From Zobellia barbeyronii (GTDB lineage: Bacteria > Bacteroidota > Bacteroidia > Flavobacteriales > Flavobacteriaceae), in assembly GCF_018603515.1 (NCBI RefSeq), contig NZ_JACATN010000005.1, forward strand, positions 124,001-188,000: a stretch of DNA of 64,000 bases, written 5' to 3'. The notes beneath the pieces were generated by a model, which worked only from the letters and a program-made list of their open reading frames with translations, had not been told where the DNA came from and ran no database searches. Position numbers and translations under genes: made by a program. Position 1 is the stretch's first letter; the number at the start of each line of letters is the position of its first letter. This document shows positions 17,296 to 27,185 of this stretch, piece after piece.

Positions 17296-18624
17296 ATGAA
17301 AATCTTCAAACGCATACTTTTAATTTTATTTGTAATTCTAGCAGTGGCAGTATATTTTAATTTCCCCAAACTCAATTTTATCTCCGGTTATGCCTCCAAA
17401 AATATGGCCTCTACCGTTTTTCTAACCAATAGAAGTGCCGAGTCCGTTGAATTAAACGATAATGACGTGCCACTAATAAACCTTGCCGATGTTGAGACAG
17501 ATGGCAAGAGCGCTACAGCTTCGGTTTTTGGACTTATGGCACGAAAAGCGATATGTAATGAAGGATTAGGTTGCACACTAGTCAACAAAGACTACGACCC
17601 TGATATCAAGATTCCCGTTCCACAACGTGCGAAAAACGAAAATGACTTAGCCTTTCCTTACGGAGATAAAGAGCCTAAAGACACTGTTTTTCCTAACGTA
17701 GACTATGATCAGCTGCAGAAAGCAATGGACCAAGCTTTTACCAATAACGAAGTTCAAAAAACACGAACTGTTTTGGTAGCTCATAAAAACCAAATTATTG
17801 GTGAAAAGTATCTGGAAGGATTTACAAAAGACACACCTATTTTGGGCTGGAGTATGACCAAAAGTGTATTGGCTACTTTGTACGGAATTTTGGAGTATGA
17901 AGGGAAAATAGACTTAAATGAACCTATGCTTTTAGAAGGTTGGGAAAAAGACGACAGAAAAAAAATAACGCTTAACCATTTGCTACGTATGCAAAGTGGA
18001 CTTGCATGGGAAGAAGATTATACTTCTATTTCTGATGTAACCCGTATGCTTTTCATGGATGCGGACATGACCAAGGCACAAGGTGAAAAGAAAGCTATTG
18101 CTGCGCCAACAGAAGTTTGGAACTACTCTTCGGGAACCTCTAATTTATTGTCCGGTATTTTAAGAAAGCGATTTAAAACGCACCAAGAGTACATAAATTA
18201 TCCTTACCAAGCACTCATTGATAAAATAGGAATGAGCAGTATGCTTATGGAGACAGATATGAAAGGAAATTTTGTTGGTTCTTCCTATGCATGGGCAAAT
18301 ACCAGAGATTGGGCCAAGTTTGGACTATTGTATTTAAACAAAGGGAACTGGAACGGAGAACAACTTTTTGGACCTTCTTGGGTGAGTTATGTATCTGAAC
18401 CCACCATACTTTCTAATGGCACCTACGGTGGTCACTTCTGGCTTAACGCCAACGGAAAATACCCAGATGTACCTAGAGACCTCTATTCTGCAAACGGGTA
18501 CCAAGGGCAGCGTGTTTTTATTATTCCGTCTAAAGATGTAGTGGTCGTTAGAACCGGTCTTGCCGAAGACCCTGATTTTGACATTAACCTTTTCCTCAAA
18601 AATTTATTGGCTGCTATTAAATAA
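17296..18624 (+). CDS. membrane-anchored serine hydrolase (beta-lactamase class C fold)
   Basis: 442 residues. An N-terminal hydrophobic helix (about 7-23) anchors or exports it. The catalytic S186-M-T-K189 in GWSMTKSVLATLY is the SxxK motif of class C beta-lactamase/DD-peptidase relatives; YSSGTSN occupies the YxN position, and the third motif is weak (GGHFWLN instead of KTG). Substrate could be a peptide, ester or amide, and resistance should not be assumed. Transcribed divergently from the hydroxyacid dehydrogenase with 100 bp between them. Confidence 0.82.
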   Translation: MKIFKRILLILFVILAVAVYFNFPKLNFISGYASKNMASTVFLTNRSAESVELNDNDVPLINLADVETDGKSATASVFGLMARKAICNEGLGCTLVNKDYDPDIKIPVPQRAKNENDLAFPYGDKEPKDTVFPNVDYDQLQKAMDQAFTNNEVQKTRTVLVAHKNQIIGEKYLEGFTKDTPILGWSMTKSVLATLYGILEYEGKIDLNEPMLLEGWEKDDRKKITLNHLLRMQSGLAWEEDYTSISDVTRMLFMDADMTKAQGEKKAIAAPTEVWNYSSGTSNLLSGILRKRFKTHQEYINYPYQALIDKIGMSSMLMETDMKGNFVGSSYAWANTRDWAKFGLLYLNKGNWNGEQLFGPSWVSYVSEPTILSNGTYGGHFWLNANGKYPDVPRDLYSANGYQGQRVFIIPSKDVVVVRTGLAEDPDFDINLFLKNLLAAIK

Positions 18625-18903
18625 ATAGCATCGTTTCTGGCTCACGAAAACCTAAGAAAAAGCTTACATATCTTTTTTGTGTAGTTACACAACAATTTTC
18701 CCTTGCGTTGCAACAATAGTTTCGTTGTAATGTAACTTCAGGGTAAGTTTACAGTGTAATAAAAACAAGAAATAAAATTTTCATTTTCATATAGTGTTCT
18801 CGATGAAAGAGCCTTTTCCTTACGGATGGGCTTTTTCTAGTTTTAATAGGTTCGTGCCCTATAAAACCATAATATTAAATACGAAAACACTTTGTTCTGA
18901 AAA

Positions 18904-19746
18904 TCAAGGAATATACTTGTTCTTACCAAAATTAGGCTTCCGCTTTTCTAAAAAGGCATTTCTACCCTCTCTTGCTTCTTCCGTACCGTAAGCTAAACGC
19001 GTGGCCTCACCTGCAAATACTTGCTGACCTACCATACCATCATCCGTTAGGTTCATAGCGAACTTTAGCATTTTTATAGAAGTAGGTGATTTTTCAAGAA
19101 TTTCTTGCGCCCATGAATAAGCGGTGTCTTCTAATTCATCATGGGGAATTACGGCATTTACCATTCCCATTTCATAAGCCTCCTGAGCAGAGTAGTTTCT
19201 TCCTAAGAAAAAGATTTCCCGCGCTTTTTTCTGGCCAACCATTTTAGCCAGGTAAGCAGAGCCATAACCACCATCAAAACTGGTAACATCAGCATCCGTT
19301 TGTTTAAAAATAGCATGTTCTTTACTCGCTAAAGTAAGATCACAAACTACGTGAAGACTATGTCCGCCGCCTACCGCCCAACCTGGCACCACAGCGATCA
19401 CCGCTTTTGGCATAAAACGAATTTGACGCTGCACTTCTAGAATATTCAAACGGTGCATACCATCTTCTCCAACATAACCTTGGTCTCCCCTAGCCTTTTG
19501 ATCACCACCACTACAGAATGAGTAAATACCATCTTTGGTAGATGGGCCTTCCGCAGAAAGCAAAACAACGCCTATAGAAGTATCTTCTTGAGCATCATAA
19601 AAAGCCTGATATAACTCGCTAGTAGTTTTAGGCCTGAACGCGTTACGTACATTAGGTCGGTTAAAAGCAATACGGGCTACACCGTTACACTTTTTATAGG
19701 TGATATCTTCAAATTCTTTGGCTATTGTCCAATCTGGTTTTTGCAT
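18904..19746 (-). CDS. menB: 1,4-dihydroxy-2-naphthoyl-CoA synthase
   Basis: 280 residues, normal for MenB. Crotonase fold with the oxyanion-hole pattern SFCSGGDQKARG and the second loop GWAVGGGHSLHVVCDL; TSFDGGYGSAYLA and the C-terminal KRKPNFGK are typical of MenB rather than generic enoyl-CoA hydratases. It closes the second ring of naphthoquinone from succinylbenzoyl-CoA in menaquinone synthesis, the sole respiratory quinone of flavobacteria. No other men genes lie nearby. Confidence 0.95.
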   Translation of the reverse strand: MQKPDWTIAKEFEDITYKKCNGVARIAFNRPNVRNAFRPKTTSELYQAFYDAQEDTSIGVVLLSAEGPSTKDGIYSFCSGGDQKARGDQGYVGEDGMHRLNILEVQRQIRFMPKAVIAVVPGWAVGGGHSLHVVCDLTLASKEHAIFKQTDADVTSFDGGYGSAYLAKMVGQKKAREIFFLGRNYSAQEAYEMGMVNAVIPHDELEDTAYSWAQEILEKSPTSIKMLKFAMNLTDDGMVGQQVFAGEATRLAYGTEEAREGRNAFLEKRKPNFGKNKYIP

Positions 19747-20108
19747 AATAAAAGTTTAAACGCTGCAAAGTAAAGCAATTTGAAAAAAGAAAGAACCATT
19801 GTTTAAGACTTGTAAGAAATAAAGCTTTAATCCTCAAAAATAAATGCGCTACTATTTCAATAAAATGCGTTTTTATAAACATTTTATCGGAAGACAAGAC
19901 AGTGTTACTTTCAAATTAGACCAATTGTAGGTTTTTTATCATAATAACACCAATAAACACCCTAATTGACAGCATATTACATCAAAATATTATATTTTTA
20001 CACCATTCTTAAATGTAAGAACTAAAGAATATCTTTATTTACAAAGAAAGTTATACACTATGCTATTCTAATCTTTTTCTTGTTAAATTAGAGTATTACA
20101 AATAGCTA
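19747..20108. other. intergenic region upstream of the first PAS kinase
   Basis: 362 bp, very AT-rich, between divergent menB and the kinase gene. No coding sequence is supported. A possible promoter is TTG (19966-19968), 22 bp, then TATATTTT (19991-19998), about 110 bp before the kinase ATG. I see no terminator or repeat. Confidence 0.35.
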
Positions 20109-22724
20109 ATGGACAAAATAAAACAAAATATAGATATTTCAATTGCCGATCTAAATGCGATTGCAAGAATTGGTTATTGGCAGCTTGACACTTCTTCCGA
20201 TACGTATTTACTTGATGACATTTCTTGTGAAATTACTCAGTTACCAAATGGCACTACATTAAGCACAAAAGAAAAACCTCCCTTTTGCCCTACCGGAAAT
20301 AAATGGGCCGTTATACAGGAGACATTAGCTAAAGCTATAGAACAAAAATCTTCTTTTAATCATGAAGTAGAGTTGTTCCTTTCTGATGGAAACTCTATTT
20401 GGGTGTTATTAATCGGAAAAGGTAATTATGATGAGGGAGGTAATTGTGTAAACGTTTCTGGAATGGTCCAGGACATAACGATAAGGAAAAATTCTGAAAT
20501 TGAATTATTCAAAAAAAATGAGATTTTAAACTATACGGAGAACAAGGCTTCGTTAGGTCACTGGAAATGGGACTTAAAGAGTAATGTTATTACCTGCTCT
20601 AGAAATATATCTCGTATAATTGGCTCTCCTGATGGTGAAAAAATTACTATTGAGATATTAACAGAAGGAATTCACCCGGGTGATAAAAAACAGGTACAAG
20701 ATCATCTAAAAAATTCAGTAGAAAGTAAAACATTTACTCCCCTTCTACACCGGTATATCTTAGAGGATGGTACCGAACGTATAATTCAAGTTTTAGGAGA
20801 ACCCCTTTTCAATAAAGCAGAAGAATTAACCGGTTTCATGTGTAGTTCTCAAGATATTACTGCAAAAAAACGTTTTGAGGATGAGCTTTTTGAAAAAAAT
20901 AAATTATTTCTCACTGCTCAACAGAAAGCTCATTTTGGCTATTGGCTATGGAATCTTACAACTGATTTATTTAGTTGTTCCGAGAATATGGCAGATGCTC
21001 TAGGATTTGAAAGGAATGTTGAGTTTACCATGAGTGATCTTCTAAAAGATATTCCTCAAGAAAATCAGAAAGATATCTTAGATACATTAAATAAAACAAT
21101 TGAAACAAAGTCCTTTGTTGAATTTACCCATCCTATTTATATGCATGGGGAACTCAGACACATAAAAGTTACCGGAGAAGTATATACTGATTTAGAAGGC
21201 AACATTTTAACAATCTTAGGAATTTCACAAGATATTACCGATCAAAAAAACTTTGAAAATGAACTCATAAGCAAGAATCAATTACTTGGGTTCGCAGAAC
21301 AAATCACAAAGATTGGTAATTGGCAATGGGATTTAAATACCAATAAAATAAAATGGTCTACTAACCTCTACCGGATTTTTGAACGAGAAGATAATTTACC
21401 AATTGTTTTTGATATTTATTACAGTTATATCCACCCAGAAGACAGAGAAAGGGTGAGCGCAATAATTGACACCATTTTAGAAAGCAAGGATTTTGAAAGA
21501 GTTATACACCGCATCTTATTAGAAAATGGTAAAATTAAAACTGTAGAACTATTAGCTATGGCTATACGGGACCAGTATGGTAATGCTATTGAGATGTTAG
21601 GTACGTTGCAAGATGTTAGTGAGCAACGGGCAGAAGAAATGAAATTTAAAGGTTTGTTGGAATCTGCTCCAAATGCAACGCTCATATTGGATGAAGGCAA
21701 TATTATACAGATGATTAATAAACAAGCTGAGCGCCTATTTAAATATACTCCAGAAGAATTAGTAGGTAGTAATATAGACCTTCTAATACCTTCTAGATTT
21801 GATGAAAAACGAGCACCATTAAGAGAAGCTTTTTATGCCAACCCTACAGTAAAAACCTATGACATGGGTGCTGGTCTTCATATGTTGAACAAAGATGGCA
21901 AGGAAATTCCCGTTCAGGTAACTCTTGGGCCATTGCAAATTGAAGGTGGGCTTCTCCTTTCTGTAGTAATCCGTGATATAACAGAAGAGAAGCTACATCA
22001 AGAAAATATTATAAAAGCTAAAGAAGATTTGGAGACTCTTACTCAAGAGCTTACAACACAGAACCATCAGCTTGCAGATTTTACTCAAATAACCTCTCAT
22101 AACTTACGTGCGCCGGTAAGTAACCTAAACTCTCTCTTGGATATCTATAAAATGATGGACAATGAGGAAGATCAAAAAGAGCTATTCAAAAAATTTGAAA
22201 TCGTAATAGCCCATCTTACACTAACACTCAACACCTTAATAGAAGCACTGACCGCAAAAAACCATACTTCTCTTGAACGTAGTGAGGTATCATTTGGTGC
22301 TACTCTAACGAAAACAAAAGAAATTTTCACTGCTGAAATCAGTAATTCAAAAGCAATTATTAAGAGTAATTTCGCAAAAGTAGACTCTATACGCTACCAT
22401 AAAATATACTTAGAAAGTATATTTCAAAATTTAATAGGTAACGCTTTAAAATATAAATCTAGAGAACGTGTTCCTGAGTTAGAGATAAGTTCTAAAATAG
22501 ATAATGGAAAGACAATCCTAAGCTTTAAAGACAATGGCCTAGGTATAGATTTAGAGAAACATGGACACAAAATATTTGGATTAAACAAAGTATTTCATAA
22601 CCACCCAGAAGCAAAAGGTATTGGTCTTTTTATGACCAAAACGCAAATTGAGGCCATGGGCGGAAAAATTACAGTTTCTAGTAAAGTAGACGAAGGCACT
22701 ACTTTTAATATTCATTTCATTTAA
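20109..22724 (+). CDS. soluble multi-PAS sensor histidine kinase (copy 1)
   Basis: 871 residues without signal or membrane helices, so cytoplasmic. About five PAS/PAC units fill residues 1-640, several with the recurring GHWKWDL or GNWQWDL start and ISQDIT or VRDIT end. The H-box lies in ITSHNLRAPVSN (His664), the N-box in NLIGNALKYKS, and the G-boxes in DNGLGIDLE and GIGLFMTKTQIE. It phosphorylates a response regulator, presumably the one 5 bp downstream. It is the paralogue of the kinase at 23195; the kinase cores are nearly identical while the PAS regions have diverged and differ by one unit. Confidence 0.92.
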   Translation: MDKIKQNIDISIADLNAIARIGYWQLDTSSDTYLLDDISCEITQLPNGTTLSTKEKPPFCPTGNKWAVIQETLAKAIEQKSSFNHEVELFLSDGNSIWVLLIGKGNYDEGGNCVNVSGMVQDITIRKNSEIELFKKNEILNYTENKASLGHWKWDLKSNVITCSRNISRIIGSPDGEKITIEILTEGIHPGDKKQVQDHLKNSVESKTFTPLLHRYILEDGTERIIQVLGEPLFNKAEELTGFMCSSQDITAKKRFEDELFEKNKLFLTAQQKAHFGYWLWNLTTDLFSCSENMADALGFERNVEFTMSDLLKDIPQENQKDILDTLNKTIETKSFVEFTHPIYMHGELRHIKVTGEVYTDLEGNILTILGISQDITDQKNFENELISKNQLLGFAEQITKIGNWQWDLNTNKIKWSTNLYRIFEREDNLPIVFDIYYSYIHPEDRERVSAIIDTILESKDFERVIHRILLENGKIKTVELLAMAIRDQYGNAIEMLGTLQDVSEQRAEEMKFKGLLESAPNATLILDEGNIIQMINKQAERLFKYTPEELVGSNIDLLIPSRFDEKRAPLREAFYANPTVKTYDMGAGLHMLNKDGKEIPVQVTLGPLQIEGGLLLSVVIRDITEEKLHQENIIKAKEDLETLTQELTTQNHQLADFTQITSHNLRAPVSNLNSLLDIYKMMDNEEDQKELFKKFEIVIAHLTLTLNTLIEALTAKNHTSLERSEVSFGATLTKTKEIFTAEISNSKAIIKSNFAKVDSIRYHKIYLESIFQNLIGNALKYKSRERVPELEISSKIDNGKTILSFKDNGLGIDLEKHGHKIFGLNKVFHNHPEAKGIGLFMTKTQIEAMGGKITVSSKVDEGTTFNIHFI

Positions 22725-22729
22725 GAAAT

Positions 22730-23137
22730 ATGCAACACCCCTTTCACCTTTGTATTGTTGATGATGACGATATTTATAGGTTTACAATTATTCAATCTGC
22801 AAAGTTTTCTAAGATTGAACATATAACCTCTGTTTTCCCTAATGGGGAAGAGGCGATAAATTTCATTAAAGAGAATCAGGATACTCCTGACGCGCTACCA
22901 AATCTAATTTTATTAGATATTGATATGCCTATTATGGATGGCTTTCAGTTTCTAAAAACTTACAAAGAGATTGAAGCCAAAATAAGCAAGAAGATTGCCA
23001 TATATATGGTTTCATCATCTGTAGATCCAGAAGATATAGAAAGAGCCAAAAGTTACACAGCGGTTATTGATTATTTATCAAAACCTTTAAAAAGCGATAA
23101 GCTCAAGGCAATAATAGAAAAAACATTAGAAGGTTAA
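22730..23137 (+). CDS. single-domain response regulator (copy 1)
   Basis: 135 residues, receiver domain only. Acidic pocket IVDDDD, phospho-acceptor Asp in LILLDIDMPIMDG, Ser/Thr switch in YMVSSS and Lys in LSKPLKSDK. It has no output domain, so it acts by protein contact or as a phosphorelay intermediate. It starts 5 bp after its kinase and is nearly identical to the receiver at 25444, including long identical DNA stretches. Confidence 0.92.
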   Translation: MQHPFHLCIVDDDDIYRFTIIQSAKFSKIEHITSVFPNGEEAINFIKENQDTPDALPNLILLDIDMPIMDGFQFLKTYKEIEAKISKKIAIYMVSSSVDPEDIERAKSYTAVIDYLSKPLKSDKLKAIIEKTLEG

Positions 23138-23194
23138 GAACCTACAGTTATACACATGCTTTTTTGCTATATAAAAATTTCAAGTTAGTTATTC

Positions 23195-25438
23195 ATGAAT
23201 ATGAAAGATGATAAAAAAACAATGGACGATACTAGCGCGATAACCATTCGTGACATGTTACGCATTGGCACTTGGAATTTAAATATTGAAACAGGTATTT
23301 ATTCGTTGGACAAGGTTACCTGCGAAGTGTTAGGCATACCTTACGATTGTGTAGTTAAAAGAGGTGAAAAATCACTATTTGACAAGCCTGAGGCTACTGA
23401 ATTTTTAATTAAGGATGGGATAATTGAATTAATAAAAACGGGGCAACCTTTTGACCAAGAACTAGAGTTTAAAACTAAAAAAGGAACTGTGATATGGCTG
23501 CACGTTATAGCTACCCGCAAATTAGAAAATGATAAATGCACTGCAATTGCAGGAATCGTACAAGACATTACAAAAAGTAAGCAAACTCAAGAAACATTTT
23601 TAAGGCATAATCAATTATTAAAATTTGCTGAACACAAAGCAAAACTAGGGCATTGGAACTGGGATGCTAGTTCAGATACGTTAATTTGCTCAGAGAACAT
23701 GACTTATATAGTAGGTGTTCCTACGGACGTTCCAGTACCTCTAAGTGTTTTGATAGATAAGGTTCATCCAGAAGACAGAGAGTTCGTAAGAAAGCAAATA
23801 GCATATAATATTAAAACCAAACATTACCATAGTTTTAACCACAGAATGGTAATGCCAGATGGCAGAACCCGAATTATTCAAGTTTCAGGAGATGCTATTT
23901 TGGATGATGAAGGAAACCTCACAAACATATTAGGTATTTCACAGGATGTTACTAGTTATAAAACCATAGAGACTGAGTTAACTAAAAAAAATGAGCTCTT
24001 AATTTTTGCAGAACAAAAGGCTTTATTAGGTCATTGGGAACTAAATACGCTTACCGATGAGGTATTCTGGTCTGCCAATTTGTATTACCTTTTTAAGCAG
24101 GAAGAAAACATAAAACTAGAATTCAATACGTATTTTGAATGTGTACACCCAGATGACCAAGCAGTAGTTACGGCCCATTTTGCTCAAGCGATAGAGCAAA
24201 AACATTTTGACAAAATTATACATCGCATCCTATTAAAAGATGGTACACTAAAGTGGATTAGATTGTTGGGTGATGTTGAGGTTGATAAAAAAGGAAATAC
24301 GGTAAAGTTAGCAGGCACTTGCCAGGATATCTCTGAACAACAACTACAAGAAATCAAGTTTAAAGGACTTGTGGATTCTGCACCTAGTGCAACCATAATA
24401 GTGGGTAATGAAAGTATTATTCAAATGGTTAACAAACAAGGAGAAAGCCTGTTAGGTTATTCTTCTGAGGAATTGGTAGGAAAATCTATAGAAACGCTAA
24501 TCCCTTCAAGATTTGATGAGATTCGTACTCCGCATAGAGAAAAATTCCTGACCAATATGGAGGTAACAATAGTAGACCTTGGTGAAGATTTCTACTTAAC
24601 GCACAAATCTGGAAGGGAAATTCCAGTTGAAATAACCCTTGGCCCTTTGCAAACAGATGAAGGTCTTATTATATCTATGTCTGTAAGAGATCTTACTTCT
24701 GCTAAAATTGCCGAGAGTAAAATTTTAAAAGCGAAAGAGGACTTGGAAATTCTGACCGAAGAACTCACCGCTCAAAATAACCAATTGGCAGACTTTACAC
24801 AAATTACCTCTCACAACCTAAGAGCGCCAGTAAGCAATTTAAATTCGCTTGTGGAAATATACAAAATGATGGGAAGTGAGGAAGAGCGCAATGACCTGTT
24901 CAAAAAATTTGAAACAGTAATCTCTCACCTTTCACTAACTCTCAATACGTTAATAGAAGCATTGAGTGCCAAAAGCCATAATTCATTAGAACGTAGCGAG
25001 CTTTCCTTTAGCAATAAGTTATCTAAAACAAAAGAGATTTTCTCTACAGAAATAGAAAGGACTAAAGCGGTTATTAAAAGTGATTTTTCAGCGGTAGATT
25101 CAATTCGTTATAATAAAATCTACATGGAAAGCATTTTTCAAAATCTAATTGGAAATGCTTTAAAATATAAGTCTCCAGAACGCGTTCCAGAAATAGAGAT
25201 TACTTCAAAATTAGAAAATGGAAAAATTATTTTGAGCTTTAAGGATAATGGCTTGGGAATAGATTTGGAAAAGCATGGTCACAAAATATTTGGTTTGAAC
25301 AAAGTTTTTCATAACCACCCGGAGGCCAAAGGAATCGGTCTCTTTATGACAAAGACCCAAATTGAAGCTATGGGCGGAAAAATTACAGTAACAAGTAAAG
25401 TCAATGAAGGCAGTACTTTCAACATTCATTTTATTTAA
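23195..25438 (+). CDS. soluble multi-PAS sensor histidine kinase (copy 2)
   Basis: 747 residues with about four PAS/PAC units (one fewer than copy 1), then HisKA-like and HATPase regions. Phospho-acceptor His540 in ITSHNLRAPVSN; N-box NLIGNALKYKS; G-boxes identical to copy 1 (DNGLGIDLEKHG). It lacks membrane segments. PAS sequences differ enough from copy 1 to sense different cues. It arose by tandem duplication with the following receiver. Starts 57 bp after receiver 1. Confidence 0.92.
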   Translation: MNMKDDKKTMDDTSAITIRDMLRIGTWNLNIETGIYSLDKVTCEVLGIPYDCVVKRGEKSLFDKPEATEFLIKDGIIELIKTGQPFDQELEFKTKKGTVIWLHVIATRKLENDKCTAIAGIVQDITKSKQTQETFLRHNQLLKFAEHKAKLGHWNWDASSDTLICSENMTYIVGVPTDVPVPLSVLIDKVHPEDREFVRKQIAYNIKTKHYHSFNHRMVMPDGRTRIIQVSGDAILDDEGNLTNILGISQDVTSYKTIETELTKKNELLIFAEQKALLGHWELNTLTDEVFWSANLYYLFKQEENIKLEFNTYFECVHPDDQAVVTAHFAQAIEQKHFDKIIHRILLKDGTLKWIRLLGDVEVDKKGNTVKLAGTCQDISEQQLQEIKFKGLVDSAPSATIIVGNESIIQMVNKQGESLLGYSSEELVGKSIETLIPSRFDEIRTPHREKFLTNMEVTIVDLGEDFYLTHKSGREIPVEITLGPLQTDEGLIISMSVRDLTSAKIAESKILKAKEDLEILTEELTAQNNQLADFTQITSHNLRAPVSNLNSLVEIYKMMGSEEERNDLFKKFETVISHLSLTLNTLIEALSAKSHNSLERSELSFSNKLSKTKEIFSTEIERTKAVIKSDFSAVDSIRYNKIYMESIFQNLIGNALKYKSPERVPEIEITSKLENGKIILSFKDNGLGIDLEKHGHKIFGLNKVFHNHPEAKGIGLFMTKTQIEAMGGKITVTSKVNEGSTFNIHFI

Positions 25439-25443
25439 AACAT

Positions 25444-25851
25444 ATGGCACAGCCTTTTCACCTTTGTATTATTGACGACGATGATATTTATAGGTTTACA
25501 ATTATTCAATCTGCAAAGTTTTCTAAGATTGAACATAAGACTTCAGTTTTTCAGAATGGAGAAGAAGCAATTAATTTCATTAAAGAGAATCAGGATTCCC
25601 CTGATGCGTTGCCAAATCTTATTTTATTAGATATTGATATGCCAATTATGGATGGGTTTCAGTTTTTAGAGACCTATAAAACTATTGGGCCCAATCTGAC
25701 CGAGAAGATTCCTATTTATATGGTTTCTTCCTCTGTAGACCCAGAAGATATTGAGAAAGCTAAAAGCTGTGAATTTGTTGTTGATTACTTATCCAAGCCT
25801 TTAAAAAGTGATAAGCTTAAAGCTATAATAGAAAAGACGATCGGGCTTTAG
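25444..25851 (+). CDS. single-domain response regulator (copy 2)
   Basis: 135 residues, receiver only, with the same acidic pocket, LDIDMPIMDG acceptor and LSKPLKSDK as copy 1. Most differences are in the alpha4-alpha5 face (for example TYKTIGPNLTEKIP), the surface that usually contacts partners. Starts 5 bp after kinase 2 and ends 22 bp from the convergent glycosyltransferase gene. Confidence 0.92.
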   Translation: MAQPFHLCIIDDDDIYRFTIIQSAKFSKIEHKTSVFQNGEEAINFIKENQDSPDALPNLILLDIDMPIMDGFQFLETYKTIGPNLTEKIPIYMVSSSVDPEDIEKAKSCEFVVDYLSKPLKSDKLKAIIEKTIGL

Positions 25852-25872
25852 AACCACTTCAATTCTGGGTAA

Positions 25873-27117
25873 CTATTTTTTTTTATTCTTTTCTTCTATC
25901 CATTTAGACAAATACTTTGTACTCTGTAAAGTTTGATGCTGCACTAAATTTCCCATAAAATTATGAATACGGTGTTCTTCTAGATTTCGCTGTAGATTAT
26001 TCAAGACCAAAGAAAACCGTTCACGTAACTTTTGCTTGTTATACAATTGATTAATAAGATCCAGACCATTCTGCTGTGATTTCTTCCAATCCTTTCTGTT
26101 ACGGTATAATTGTATTGCTTCACGAGCAAAATTCTCTGGTGTTTCTGCTACGACTCCAGACCAAGGCAAACCATCATGCATACCCTCTGCTCCTATGGCA
26201 GTTGTAACGCTTGGTGTGCCATTTTGCATTGCCGTGGTAAGTTTTCCCTTAATACCCGCACCAAAACGCAATGGAGCAAGGTTTACACGTGTGTTCTCAA
26301 AAACCTCATTTACATCTTCGGTCCAACCTTTAATAAGAAATCCTATTTCCGGTTTGTGTAACTGATTTACTTGTTGTGGCATATATGCTCCGTAGACAGA
26401 AACTTCTGCTTCCGGCAAAGCTTTCCTTATCAACGGCCAAATTTCTTTAGACAGCCATAATACCGCGTCTACATTTGGTGCGTGCTTTCCATTCCCTATG
26501 CATACAAAGTTTATCCGTTCATCAAAATCAGACCAGGCTTCTTGTTCTGCATATTGTATTTTCTCCAAAAGAAAAGGTAGATGCAAAAGCAGATTAGAAT
26601 CAATTTTTAAAGTTTCCGTCAGCAGTTGCACTTCAAAAGTAGAAACCATTAAAGAAAGATCACAACGCAGAATACTTGCAACTTCACGTTTGGTAATATC
26701 TTCCTGCAACCAGGTACGTAATGAAAATGGGACTTCTTTTTTATGAGAAACCTCTCTTACCTTTCTAAGCGAATGTAAATCTTCGGTATCAAGTATTTTA
26801 ATAGCATTGGGAACATTCTCAGAGATACGCCACCCAAATTGTTCTTCGGTCAAAAACCGGTCAAATAATACAACCGTAGGATTTATATCTTTTATAAAAT
26901 CATCAAAACCAGAGTCGTTCAACATAATATCCCTAGACTTTATACCTAAAGCATCAAGATCCAATGAGAGTTCGCTTTTGGAGGCCGTGCTTGTGAAGAC
27001 GATATCGAAACCTTCATTTTTGAAAAAATCCAGAAGTTGCAGCATGCGGTTTCCCGCAGCTGTAGAAGCAGGTTCAGGCCAAGTAAAACCAATTACTAAA
27101 AGTACATTTTGCTTCAC
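25873..27117 (-). CDS. glycosyltransferase, GT4-like
   Basis: 414 residues, GT-B type layout. The N-terminal half opens VLLVIGFTWPEPASTAAGNRM; the C-terminal half has FVCIGNGKHAPNVDA, then LAPLRFGAGIKGKL and TPSVTTAIGAEGM, matching the donor-binding region of GT4 enzymes (the G-x-G-K-L and EG pattern). No membrane helix; cytoplasmic. Donor and acceptor are unknown. It follows the helicase gene by 68 bp and could be cotranscribed. Confidence 0.8.
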   Translation of the reverse strand: MKQNVLLVIGFTWPEPASTAAGNRMLQLLDFFKNEGFDIVFTSTASKSELSLDLDALGIKSRDIMLNDSGFDDFIKDINPTVVLFDRFLTEEQFGWRISENVPNAIKILDTEDLHSLRKVREVSHKKEVPFSLRTWLQEDITKREVASILRCDLSLMVSTFEVQLLTETLKIDSNLLLHLPFLLEKIQYAEQEAWSDFDERINFVCIGNGKHAPNVDAVLWLSKEIWPLIRKALPEAEVSVYGAYMPQQVNQLHKPEIGFLIKGWTEDVNEVFENTRVNLAPLRFGAGIKGKLTTAMQNGTPSVTTAIGAEGMHDGLPWSGVVAETPENFAREAIQLYRNRKDWKKSQQNGLDLINQLYNKQKLRERFSLVLNNLQRNLEEHRIHNFMGNLVQHQTLQSTKYLSKWIEEKNKKK

Positions 27118-27185
27118 TTTGCTTTACTTATTTCCTGTAAACATCTGGGATCTAAACTACAGTCAATTAATTTCCCTTTAGGAAA

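Noticed and set aside
17196-17375. N-terminal extension of the 2-hydroxyacid dehydrogenase
   Set aside because: It would overlap the divergent serine hydrolase gene and precede the normal family start MKVLVPL.
18784-18845. Possible terminator around GAAAGAGCC and GGGCTTTTT after the serine hydrolase gene
   Set aside because: Arms pair only with a bulge and mismatches, and it lies about 190 bp beyond the stop.
18803-18991. Plus-strand frame MKEPFPYGWAF overlapping the end of menB
   Set aside because: It lies antisense to the conserved MenB C-terminus, so it is a shadow of that gene.
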